From Labilithrix luteola (GTDB lineage: Bacteria > Myxococcota_A > Polyangia > Polyangiales > Polyangiaceae): DNA of 64,000 bases. Position numbers and translations under genes: made by a program. Numbering within the stretch: position 1 is the stretch's first letter; every line of letters begins with the position of its first letter. The notes beneath the pieces were generated by a model, which saw only the letters and a program-made list of their open reading frames with translations, made no database searches and was not told the origin of the DNA. Location of the stretch: assembly GCF_001263205.1 (NCBI RefSeq), contig NZ_CP012333.1, positions 5,247,001 through 5,311,000 on the forward strand. Reading direction: 5' to 3'. Below are positions 1 to 12,000 of the stretch, piece by piece.

Positions 1-2
1 TG

Positions 3-3000
3 GCCATCCTCAAGGCCGGCGGGGCGTACCTGCCGCTCGACCCCGGTCACCCCCGCGATCGACTCGCCTTCGTGCTCGCCGACGCCGCGGCGCCGGCGCT
101 GTTGACACGCCGCGCGCACGCCGCGTCGCTCGGCGCATTGGCCGCGCACACGATCTTCGTCGACGAGGAGCACGCCAGGCAGGGAGCGCCTCACGTCGCC
201 GTGGCCCCGCGCGCCGTCGCCACGGACCTCGCCTACGTGATGTACACGTCGGGCTCGACGGGGATGCCGAAGGGCGTGCAGATCGAGCACACGTCGATCG
301 TGAGGCTCGTCGGTCAGGTCGACTACGTCCGCCTCGACACCGATACCTGCTTCTTGCACGCGGCGCCGCTCGGTTTCGACGCCTCGACGCTCGAGCTGTG
401 GGGACCGCTGCTTCATGGCGGCCGAGTCGCCCTCTACCTCGAACCGATCCCCACGGGGCGCGGGCTGGCGCGCGCGATCGCCAAGCACGGGATCACCACG
501 GCCTGGCTGACCGCAGCGTTGTTCAACGCCGTCATCGACGACGATCCGCTCCACCTGCAGGGACTTCGCCAGCTCTTCACGGGGGGCGAGGCGCTCTCAC
601 CGTCGCACGTGCGCCGCGCGCTCGCGGCGCTGCCCGACACCGAGCTGATCAATGGATACGGCCCCACCGAGTGCACCACGTTCACGACGACGTTCTCGAT
701 CCCTCGCGACACGCCGGAAGGTGCCCGATCGATCCCGATCGGACGACCGATCGCCGACACCGATGTCCACGTGCTGGACGCCGCCGGAGCACGCGTTGCG
801 CTGGGCGATGTCGGGGAGCTGTACGTCGGCGGTCGCGGTGTCGCGCGTGGCTACCTCCGCAGGCCCGAGCTCGACGCCGAGCGTTTCGTTGCCGACCCGT
901 TCGGCGGTGGCGGCCGCCTCTACCGCACGGGCGATCTCGTGCGCTGGCGTGATGACGGGACGCTCGACTTCGTCGGTCGCGCCGACCAACAGGTCAAGAT
1001 CCGTGGCTTCCGTATCGAGCTCGGAGAGATCGAGGCGCGTCTCGGCGCGTTGCCCGAGGTCCTCGCGTGCGCTGTCGCGGCGCGGGACGACGGCAACGGA
1101 GCCAAGCGTCTGGTCGCATACGTGGTGCCCCGGGGCGAGGCGCCTACGCCGCTCGCGCTGCGGGCCGCGCTCGCGAAGGTCTTGCCCGACTTCATGGTGC
1201 CGGCGGTCTTCATGACCCTTCCGGCCTTGCCACTCACCGCCAACGGCAAGCTCGATCGCGCTGCGCTGCCAGCGCCGGAGCGCCGCCGGCCGCAGCTGGC
1301 GCAGCCCATGCGCGCCCCCAAGGGCCCCCAAGAGGAGCTCATCTGCCGTGTCTTCGCCGGCGCGCTCGGCCTCGACGAGGTCGGCGTGCTCGACGGGTTC
1401 TTCGAGCTGGGCGGCGACTCCCTGTCGGCGGTGCGTACCATCGCGCAGCTCCGCGAGGCAGGGCTACCCGACGTCTCCGTGGCGACGTTCTTCGCGGCCG
1501 CCACCCCTGCCGGCCTCGCGCGCGCCATCGCCGATGGGAGCGCGAATGGCGCTGCGGAGCCGGCGGTCGCACGCGATGTTCGGTGTACTCCGCTCACCCC
1601 CCGTGAGCCGATCGCCATCATCGGGATGGCGGGGCGTTTCCCTGGCGCCGCAGACATCGAGGCGTTCTGGGCCAACCTGTGCGGCGGTATCGAATCGATT
1701 CGCACCTTCGCGAAGGACGACCTCGATCCCAGCGTTTCCGCGACCCTCTACGGCGATCCGGCCTATGTGCCGGCGCGTGGCGTGCTCGACGGTGTCGAGC
1801 TCTTCGACGCAGCGTTCTTCGGCATCTCGCCGCTCGAAGCGCAGCTCATGGACCCGCAGCACCGCCACTTCCTCGAGGTGTCATGGCAAGCCCTCGAGCA
1901 CTCCGGCTACGTACCCGAGCGCGTGCCGGGACCGGTCGGTGTGTACGGTGGCATGTACAACGCGACCTACTACCAGCGGCATCTTGCACATCGTCCCGAC
2001 GTCACCGGCCGGCTCAGCGACCTGGCCGTGATGCTGGGCAACGAGAAGGACTACGTCACCAGTCGCGTCGCTCACCGTCTCGGCCTCAGCGGACCGGCGG
2101 TCGCCGTGCATACCGCCTGCTCGACGTCGCTGGTGGCCACCGCGATGGCGATGGATAGCCTGCGCAACGGCGGCTGCGATGTCGCGCTCGCCGGCGGCGT
2201 CGCGATCACGTGTCCTCCGCGCAGCGGCTACCTCTATCAAGAGGGCTCGATGGCGTCACCCGACGGACGCACCCGTGCGTTCGACGCCAAGGCGGCGGGC
2301 ACCGTGTTCTCCGACGGCGTCGCGGTGCTCGTCTTGCGTCGGCTCACCGACGCGATCGCTGACGGTGACACCATCTACGCTGTCCTTCTCGGCGCAGCGG
2401 TGAACAACGACGGTAGCGAGCGAGCGAGCTTCACCGCACCGAGCCCGGTCGGTCAGGCGACGGTGATCGCCGCGGCCCACGACGCTGCGGGTATCGACGC
2501 GCGCACTCTCTCCTATATCGAGGCTCACGGCACTGCCACGCCGCTTGGTGATCCGATCGAGATCGAAGGTCTGACGCGCGCCTTCCGGCGTCACACCGAC
2601 GACCGAGGCTTCTGTTCGATCGGGTCGCTGAAGAGCAACGTCGGCCACATGGTGATCGCCGCCGGCGCTGCCAGCGTGATCAAGACGGCGCTCGCGCTCT
2701 CACGACGCACGCTGCCGCCGTCGGTCGGCTTCGAGACTCCGAATCCGGCGATCGACTTCGCGCGCAGCCCGTTCCGGGTGCACACCACGCTCGGTCCGTG
2801 GCCCGAGCCCGAGCGAGGCGGACGCCGCCGCGCCGGGGTCAGCTCGTTCGGCTTCGGCGGCACGAACGCCCATGTCGTGCTCGAGGAGGCGCCTGCCACG
2901 CCTCCCGCGGTTGCGTCGTTGCGTCCTGTCCAGCTCATAACGCTGTCCGCACGTAGCGCGCCGGCCCTGGCCGACGCGAGCTCGCGACTCGCCACATACC

Positions 3001-6000
3001 TCGCGGGCGAAGAGACGGCTGCACTCGCCGATGTCGCCCACACGCTGCACGTCGGACGTCGCGACTTCGCCCACCGGCGCTTCGTCGTCGCCGCGACCTG
3101 TGCGGAGGCGGCGCGTCTGCTGAACGAGCCCGACGCCGCTCGCGCCGGCGCGCGCGAGGTCGGCGCGGAGCTTCCCGAGATCGCGTTCCTCTGTCCCGGG
3201 CAGGGGTCGCAGTATGCCGGAATGGGCCGCGGTCTGTACGAGACAGAACCCGCGTTCCGCGCCGCCTACGACGAATGCGCCGACATCCTCGAGGGCCTCA
3301 CCGGAGTCGATCCACGCCCGCAGTTCTTCGGCGACGACGCCGTAGCGCTGCTCGCGACCAGCTTGACGCAGCCGGCGATCTTCTCGCTCGAATACGCACT
3401 GGCGCGACTCTGGATGAGCTGGGGCGTGAGGCCAACGGCCTTGATCGGTCACAGCGTCGGCGAGCTGGTGTGCGCGGCGCTGGCGGGGGTCATGCCGCTG
3501 GCGAGCGCCGCCGGTTTCGTACTCGAGCGCGGACGGCGAATGCAGGAGCTGCCCGCCGGCGCGATGCTGTCCGTCCGTATGAGCGCCGCGGCGCTCCTGC
3601 CGCGTCTCCCGGCCGGCGTCGAGCTCGCTGCCGAGAACGCTCCCGAGCTGTGTGCGGTGGCGGGCTCGATCGACGCCATCGCGAAGCTCGAGGCCGAGCT
3701 TGCCGGGATCGATGTGCCGGCGCGGCTCCTGGTGACGTCGCACGCGTTCCATTCGGCGATGATGGATCCCGTCATCGAGCCGCTGCGTGCACGGCTCGAG
3801 CAGGTCGAGCTGCGCGCGCCGAGAATCCCGATCCTGTCGACCGTCTCCGCGGACTGGCTCAGCGACGAACAGGCGCTCGACCCGCGTTACTGGGCCACGC
3901 ACCTTCGGAAGCCGGTGCGCTTTGCTCCCGCGGTAGCGCGCCTTCTCGACGACCCGAAGCGCGTGCTCGTCGAGATCGGCCCGCGCGCCTCGCTCTCGGC
4001 GCTGGCCCGTCAGGCCGTGACCGGCAAGCGTGCGCGACCCGTGGCCGTCCCGAGCCTCGCGGACGCGGCCGAGCGTGAGTCCGAAGCCGTTACCGCAGCG
4101 CTCGGTCAACTCTGGACGCTCGGTGTGGCGATCGATTGGGCGGCGGTCCACGCCGGCGAGAGCCGCCGCCGCGTGCCGTTGCCGACGTATCCGTTCGAAC
4201 GCCTGCGCCACTGGGTCGACGCCCCCCCCTCCACCTCCTCGTCTGCCTCACGCACCGCGCACGCAGAGCCCAATCCGCTACCTGTCGAAGCAACCGTGAT
4301 GCCCACAACGCTGCAGTCACGGCCGTCTTCTGCGTATACGCATGAAGCGAGGAAGGCGCGCCTGCTCGGCCAGGTCCACCAAGCCGTGGAGGACGTCTCG
4401 GGCCTCGACGTGGCCGGCGCTGATCCCGGATCGCCGTGGCTCGAGCTAGGCCTCGACTCATTGACGCTCACCCAGCTCGCGCGGCAGGTGCAGCAGTCCT
4501 TCGGCGTGAAGCTCACGTTCCGCGACGTGATGGAGCGTTACCCGTCGGTCGCGAGCCTCGTGGCGATGCTCGATGAGCAGCTGCCACCGGATGAGTCCGT
4601 CGCGGCGCCCCCTTCGGTTGCGGCACCGGCGCTCGCCTCGCCGCCGGGCGTGCATCTCGCCGGCGAGCAACCCGCCTACGTCTGTCAAGTCATCGACGCT
4701 CAGCTTCAGATAATGGCGCAGCAGCTCGCGGTCCTCGGCGGCGCACCGATCGCGGCGATGGCGTCCGCGCCTGCCGCCGCCGTCGCCCCGCCCTCGGTCG
4801 CGGCAAAGGCCGCGCGCAACGAGGACGAGCCCGCGGCGGGACCGATCACGTACGACGTCAAGAAGGCCTTCGGCGCGATCGCGCGCATCCACACCCGGGC
4901 CGACGAGCTCACGGCGCAGCAGCGCGCGCGCCTCGACGCATTCATCGCACGCTACACGGCGCGCACCGCCCGTTCCAAGGCGTACACCGCCGAGCACCGT
5001 GGCCATATGGCCGATCCACGTGTCGTGAACGGCTTCCGGCCGCTCACCAAGGAGCTTACTTACCAGCTCGTCATCGAGCGTTCGCGCGGCAGCCGTCTCT
5101 GGGACATCGACGGCAACGAGTACATCGACGTGCTGTCCGGCTTCGGGATGAACATGTTCGGCTGGCAGCCGGACTTCCTCCGCGAGGCGGTCCACGCCCA
5201 GGTCGAAGCCGGGTACGAGATCGGACCCCAACACGTCCTGGCCGGCGAGGTCGCGAAGCTCTTCTGCGAGGTCACCGGCGCCGATCGCGCCGCGTTCTGC
5301 AATACCGGCTCCGAGGCGGTGATGGGCGCGATGCGCGTGGCTCGCACCGTCACGGGCCGGAGCACCGTCGCCATCTTCACCGGCTCGTACCACGGCATCT
5401 TCGACGAGGTGATCGTCCGCGGGACGCGCAAGCTGAAGTCCATCCCCGCCGCGCCGGGCATCCTTCCCGAGTCGTCGCAGAACATGCTCGTGCTCGACTA
5501 CGGCACGCCCGAGTCGCTCGCGATCCTCAGGGAGCGCATCGGCACCCTGGCGGCGATCGTCACCGAGCCTGTGCAGAGCCGTCGACCCGACTTCCGCCCC
5601 GTCCCGTTCCTCCGCGAGCTGCGCGCTCTCACCGAGGCTTCGGGTACCGCGCTGATCTTCGACGAGGTCATCACCGGCTTCCGCTCGCATCCGCGCGGCG
5701 CGCAGGGACTGTTCGGCATCGACGCCGACCTCGCTTCGTATGGCAAGGTGGTGGGAGGCGGCTTCTCGATCGGCGTCATCGCCGGCAAGCGACGCTTCAT
5801 GGACGCGCTCGACGGCGGCCACTGGGAGTATGGCGACGCGTCGATCCCTACCGTCGGCGTTACGTACTTCGCGGGCACCTTCGTTCGTCACCCTCTGGCC
5901 CTCGCAGCCGCGAAGGCCGCGCTCACTCACATGCGCGATGCCGGTCCGGCCCTTCAGGAGCGTCTGACCGCCCGCACCGCCGGGATGGCCGAAGAGATCA

Positions 6001-9000
6001 ACGGCGTGCTCGCCGAGCTGGGCGCGCCGCTCGCGCTGAAGACGTTTGCCTCGCTCTGGCGCCACACGTTTACCGAGGAGGTGCCCTACGGCGACCTCTT
6101 CTACGCGATGCTGCGCGATCGCGGCATCCATGTCCTCGACAACTTCCCTTGCTTCCTGACCACCGCCCATAGCGACGACGATCTGCGAGCCATCGTCCGC
6201 GCGTACCGCGAAGCGGCGGCCGAGATGCAGGCGGCGGGCTTCTTCCCGTCGGCGCGTCCCGCGGTCAGCGTTCCGGAGACGGTGGCGCCCGGCGTCTCCC
6301 GCACGGTCCCGTCCACCGAACCGCAGCGCGAGATCTGGCTCGCCGCCCGCCTCGGTCCCGAGGCCTCGCTGGCGTACAACGAGTCGATTTCCCTCAACCT
6401 GCGCGGTGAGCTCGATGTCGGCGCGCTGCGCCAGGCCGTGCGGGCGTTGCCGGCGCGTCACGACGCGCTGCGCTCGACTTTCGCCGGCGATGGTCTCACC
6501 GTGAGCATCGCCATCGAGCCGCCGCCGCTCGACGTTCCACTGCATGATCTCGCCGGAGTGAGCGACACCGAGCGCGACGCGACCTTCGCTGCGATCTGCG
6601 AGCGCCACGTGTCGGAGCCGTTCGATCTCGAGCACGGGCCGCTCGTGCGCGCGGAGCTCGTTCGCCTGGCTGCGGATCACCATGTGCTCGTGTTCACCGG
6701 ACACCACATCGTGCTCGATGGCTGGTCGTTCTGGGTCATCGTCAAGGACCTCGCCGCGCTCTATGCGCAGCACACCGGCGCGCGCGCCGCATCGCTCTCG
6801 GCGGCGCCGTCGTTCGCCGATTACGCCGTCGAGCAGGCTGCCGGCGCGGATAGCCCGGAAGTCCGGGCCAACGAGCGCTGGTGGACCGAGCAGTTCAGCG
6901 GTGCGGTGCCGGGGCTCGAGCTTCCGACCGACCGCCCGCGCCCGATCGTGCGGACGCAGACGGCCGGCCGCCACGATCATGTCTTGTCGTCCGACCTCGT
7001 CGCGGCCGTGAAGAAGCTCGGCGCGCAGCATGGTGCGAGCCTCTTCGCAACGCTGCTGGCCGGCTTCGACGCACTCCTCTTCCGGCTCACCGGTCAGTCC
7101 GACGTGGTCGTCGGCATCCCCGCCGCGGGGCAGTCCGCGAGCGGTCAGGACGGCCTCGTTGGCCACTGCGTGAGCATGTTGCCGCTCCGCGCCCGCATGA
7201 CGCGGACGCAGCCGTTCACCGAGCTCCTCGCGGCGGCTCGAGGGACGATGCTCGACGCCTACGATCACCAGGAGATCACCCTTGGGCGCGTCCTCCAGGT
7301 GCTCCCCATCGCCCGCGACCCAGGTCGCCTGCCGCTCATCAGCGTGATTTTCAACATCGACCAGGCGCTGACCAGCGAGAGCCACAGCATCCCCGGCCTC
7401 GCCCTCGAGCTGGCTTCGAACGCGCGCCGCTACGAGACCTTCGAGCTCTTCATCAACGCCGTCGACTGTGGACCGGCGGGCATGAGGCTCGAGTGCCAGT
7501 ACAACGCAGGCCTCTTCGACGAGGCTACGATCGCGCGTTGGCTCGCCTCCTTCGAATCGCTCCTCCGGAGCGCGGTCAACGAGCCGGCGTTGCCCCTGGG
7601 CCGCTTGGCGGTCGTCTCGCCCGAGGAGCGCCGCACCCTCGCGAGGTGGAACCAGACCGAGGCGCCGTATCCGCGCGAGGCGCGGATCGAAGAGCTGATC
7701 GCGGCCTCGGCGCGCCGCGTCCCCGAGCGCGTCGCCGTCCGGACGGGCGCGGCCGCGCTCACGTACGGCGAGCTTGCGGTTCGCGCCGAGGCCGTATCCT
7801 CGGCGCTAAGAACGATGGGCATCGGGAGCGGCGATCGCGTTGGTCTCATGACCGAGCGCAACATTCATCTGCTCCCCGCGTTGGTGGGCACCCTCGGCGC
7901 AGGCGCGACCTACGTTCCCCTGGACCCAGGCTTTCCTGCCGATCGTCTGGCCTTCATGATCGAGGACGCGCGGGTCGCCGTGATCGTCACCACGCGCACC
8001 GTCGCTACGCGTATGGCAGGCGCCGTCGGCAGGACGCCGCTGCTGTGCCTCGACGAGCCGCTCCCCGACGCGGAATCCGGCGCCGCGCCGCCACCACGCG
8101 CCGCCGACGATGCCTACGTCATCTACACCTCCGGCTCGACCGGCAAGCCCAAGGGCGTGCGGCTCCAGCACCGAAACGTCGTGAACTTCCTGCACGGCAT
8201 CGCGCGCGAGCCCGGCTTGCGCGAGGACGACGTCCTGCTCGCTGTGACGACGCTCTCCTTCGACATCGCGGTGCTCGAGCTGGTCTTGCCGCTCGTCGTC
8301 GGCGCCGAGGTGATCCTCGCCCAGCGCGACGAAGTCGTCGACGGCGGCGCGCTCCGTCGCCTCATCGAGACCCACCGCGTCACGGTGATGCAAGCCACGC
8401 CTACCACCTGGCGCCTCTTGCTCGATGCCGGTTGGCGCGGCGGCAGCACGTTCCGCGCGCTGTGTGGCGGCGAGGCGCTTCCGCGAGATCTCGCGGTGGC
8501 GCTTCAGCCGATCGTCGGCGAGCTGTGGAACATGTACGGCCCCACCGAGACGACGGTCTGGTCGACCGTGCATCTAGTCACGAACGGAGTCACGAACGCC
8601 AGCGGTCCGATTCTCATCGGCCACCCGATCGCGAACACCACCGTCCACATCCTCGACGAGGACCGCCAGCCGGTGCCGATCGGCGTGGTCGGCGAACTCT
8701 ACATCGGCGGCGATGGCGTCGCCCGCGGCTATCTCGATCGCCCAGAGCTCACCGCCGAGCGCTTCGTGTCGGATCCGTTTCGCGTCGATCCCGATGCTCG
8801 AATGTACCGCACCGGCGACCTCGGCCGCTTTCGCAACGGCGGCCAGCTCGAGTGCCTTGGTCGCACCGACTTCCAGGTCAAGCTTCGCGGCTACCGCATC
8901 GAGCTCGGCGAGATCGAGGCGGCGCTCACCGGCCACCCCGGGATCCTTCAGGCGGTGGTCACCACGCGCGAAGATCGGCCCGGCGACGTGCGACTCATCG

Positions 9001-12000
9001 CGTATATCGTGCCGCGCGAGGGCGCGCCGGCGGACGATGCGCTGCGCATTCACCTGACGCAGACGCTGCCCGACTACATGGTGCCGCAGCGCTTCGTCAC
9101 GCTCACTGCACTGCCGCTCACGCCGAGCGGCAAGGTCGATCGCAAGGCGCTCCCCGCGCCCGGCGGCGCCGCAACGGCCGGGCGGGCGCAAGGGCCGGCC
9201 GTCCTTCCTCGGACCCCCACGGAGGAGCGCGTCGCGCGCGCCTTTGCCGAGACCCTTGCTCTGCCGCGCCTCGATGTACACGACGACTTCTTCGCGCTGG
9301 GCGGACACTCGCTGCTCGCCGCGCAGATGACCGCGCGCCTCGGCCGTGAGCTCGGTCGCACCGTGCCCATGGGGGTTGCCTTCGAGCATCCCACCGTCGC
9401 GCGCCTGGCGGCGTGGCTCGATGGTGCGACCGCTCACGAGGCAGCGCTGCGCGTCCCACGCCGCGACGATGCGGGTCCGGCGCCGCTCTCGCTGATGCAG
9501 CAGCGCGTCTGGTACCTCGAGCAGCTGCAGCTCGGGCGTACCGTCTTCCACGTGCCGTCGGCGCACCGACTGCGTGGTGCCATCGACGAAGGCGCCTTCG
9601 GGCGCGCCTTCGACGAGATGGTCCGCCGCCACGACGTGCTCCGCACCGTCATCGCCGTGGTCGGCGATGCGCCGGCGCAGCGCGTGCTGCCGAGCGTCCC
9701 CGTCATGCTGTGGCCGGCCGAAGAGCTCTCCGCGATGGGGCCCGAGGAGCGGGAGCGCGAGCTTACCCGCCGCCTCGAGGACGAGATCGCGCGGCCGTTC
9801 GATCTCTCGCGTGGCCCGCTCTTTCGCGCCCGCATGTACCGCCTCGCAGCCGACGATCATGTCCTGTTCTTCATGCCGCACCACATGATCTGGGACGGCT
9901 GGTCGTTCGACATCTTCTACGAGGAGATGGCGGCGCTCTACGGCGCGTACCAGCGCGGAGAGGAGCCGGCGAGGCCGGCGCCGGCCGTCAGCTACGGCGA
10001 CTTCGCGGCCTGGCATCGCGAATGGATGGCTGGCCCCGAGCTCGCACGGCAGATCGGGTTCTGGCGCGACCACCTTGCCGGCGCGCCCGACAGGCTCGAT
10101 CTGCCGGAGGACTTCCCGCGGCCGTCTAGGCAGAGCGGCGAAGGCGCCACCGCGTGGCTCTCGCTGCGCCCGGAGCTGACGAACGGCTTGCGCGAGGTAG
10201 GCCTTCGCGAAGGCGCGACACTCTTCATGACGCTGCTCAGCGCATGGGCGCTGCTCCTCTATCGCGTCACCGGCCAGCGCGAGGTCCTCGTCGGGACTCC
10301 GGTTCGCGGGCGCAACCAGCCCGAGCTGGAGAACGTCATGGGCTTCTTCGTCAACGCCCTGCCGCTGCGGCTGCACGTGGATCCGGAGCGCAGCTTTCTC
10401 GAGCTGATGCGCGACGTACGGACCGAGGTGATCGACGTCTTCGGATACCAGGACGTGCCGTTCGAGCATCTCGTGCGGGTCCTCGACGTGCCACGCGACG
10501 AGAGCCGCTTTCCGATCTACCAGGCGTTCTTCTCGTACCAGGACGCGCGCCACCGCCCGGGAACCTGGGGGAACCTCGTACAGAAGAACGTGCCCGTCTT
10601 CCAGCCGTCTGCAGCGCAGGACGTGGCGCTGTGGTTTTTGGACGGTGTCGACGGCCTGGTCGGTGGCCTGAACTACAACACCGACATCATCGAGCCGGCC
10701 ACCGCCGGTCTTCTCCGCGCGCGCTACCTCGCGCTGGTCGAGGCGATCGTCCGCGATCCGACGGCCCCCGTGCGCACGATGCTTGCGGTGCCCGAGGCCG
10801 AGCACGCGGAGCTCACGCGGCTCAGTGCAGGGAGCGCCGCGGTACCCGTCTCGCCTTCGGCGCCGAGCCTCGCCGCGCTGCTCGTTCCTTCCGTGGCGAT
10901 ACACGGCGAGCGCATCGCGGTGCGCTACTGCGGTCAGAGCATGACGTACGCCGAGCTCGGCCGGCGCGCCGCTCGCGTGACCGCGGCGCTCCGTGACGGC
11001 GGCATCGGCCGCGGCGACGTGATCGCGCTCCACTTCGAGCGATCACCGGCCATGCTCGCCGCGCTCCTCGGGGTCGCGGCCGCAGGTGCCACCTACCTGC
11101 CTCTCGATCCACATTTTCCTGCGGACCGCCTGCGCTTCATGCTGGCGGATGCTCGTGCACGCCTCGTACTCGCAGACGGCGACGCAGGAGAGCTCGGGCT
11201 CGATCCCGAGCGCGTGCTACGCGTGGACGCCGGCCTCACCGGCCTCGCCGGCCTCGCCGGCAAAGGCGGCACCGGCCTCGACGCTGGCCCTGCCGGTCCT
11301 GACGACGCCGCCTATCTCATCTACACCTCGGGGTCGACGGGCCGGCCCAAGGGCGTGCTCGTTCCGCACCGCGCGGTCGTGAGCTTCCTCGACGCGATGC
11401 GCGTCGCTCCCGGCCTCGCGACCCGCGATCGCTTGGCCGCGGTCACCACCTTGTCGTTCGACATCGCGGTCCTCGAGCTCCTCCTGCCGCTCACGGTCGG
11501 CGCCGAGATCGTCCTCGCTACGCGCGAGGAGGCGACGGATGGCGATGCCCTTCGCAAGCTGCTCGATGACACGAACGCCACCACCATGCAGGCGACACCG
11601 GCGACGTGGCGTCTGCTGCTCGAAGCGGGATGGCGCGGCGGATCGGGCTTCAAGGCCCTGTGCGGCGGCGAGGCGCTGCCCGCGGATCTCGCCGAAGCTC
11701 TCCTCGAGCGCACCGGTCAGCTTTGGAACATGTACGGTCCGACCGAGACCACCGTCTGGTCGACGTGTAGCCACATCGAAGCTGGCCAGGGCACGATCAC
11801 CATCGGCAAGCCCATCGCGGGCACGAGTGCGTGGGTGCTCGACGAGATGGGTAAGCCAGCGCCCATTGGCGTTCCTGGGGAGCTCTATCTGGGCGGCTCG
11901 GGGGTGGCGCTTGGCTACCACGATCGCCCCGAGCTCACAGCCGAGCGCTTCGTGGTCGATCCGTTCTCGACCGACCCGGCCGCGCGCCTCTACCGCACCG

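Noticed and set aside
4458..7385. A 975-codon minus-strand open frame inside the synthase, with similar long ones at 2700-4211 and 8574-11033
   Set aside because: They lie wholly antisense to conserved C, A, KS and AMT domains and consist of Arg/Glu/His-rich low-complexity sequence, as expected from GC-rich codon bias.
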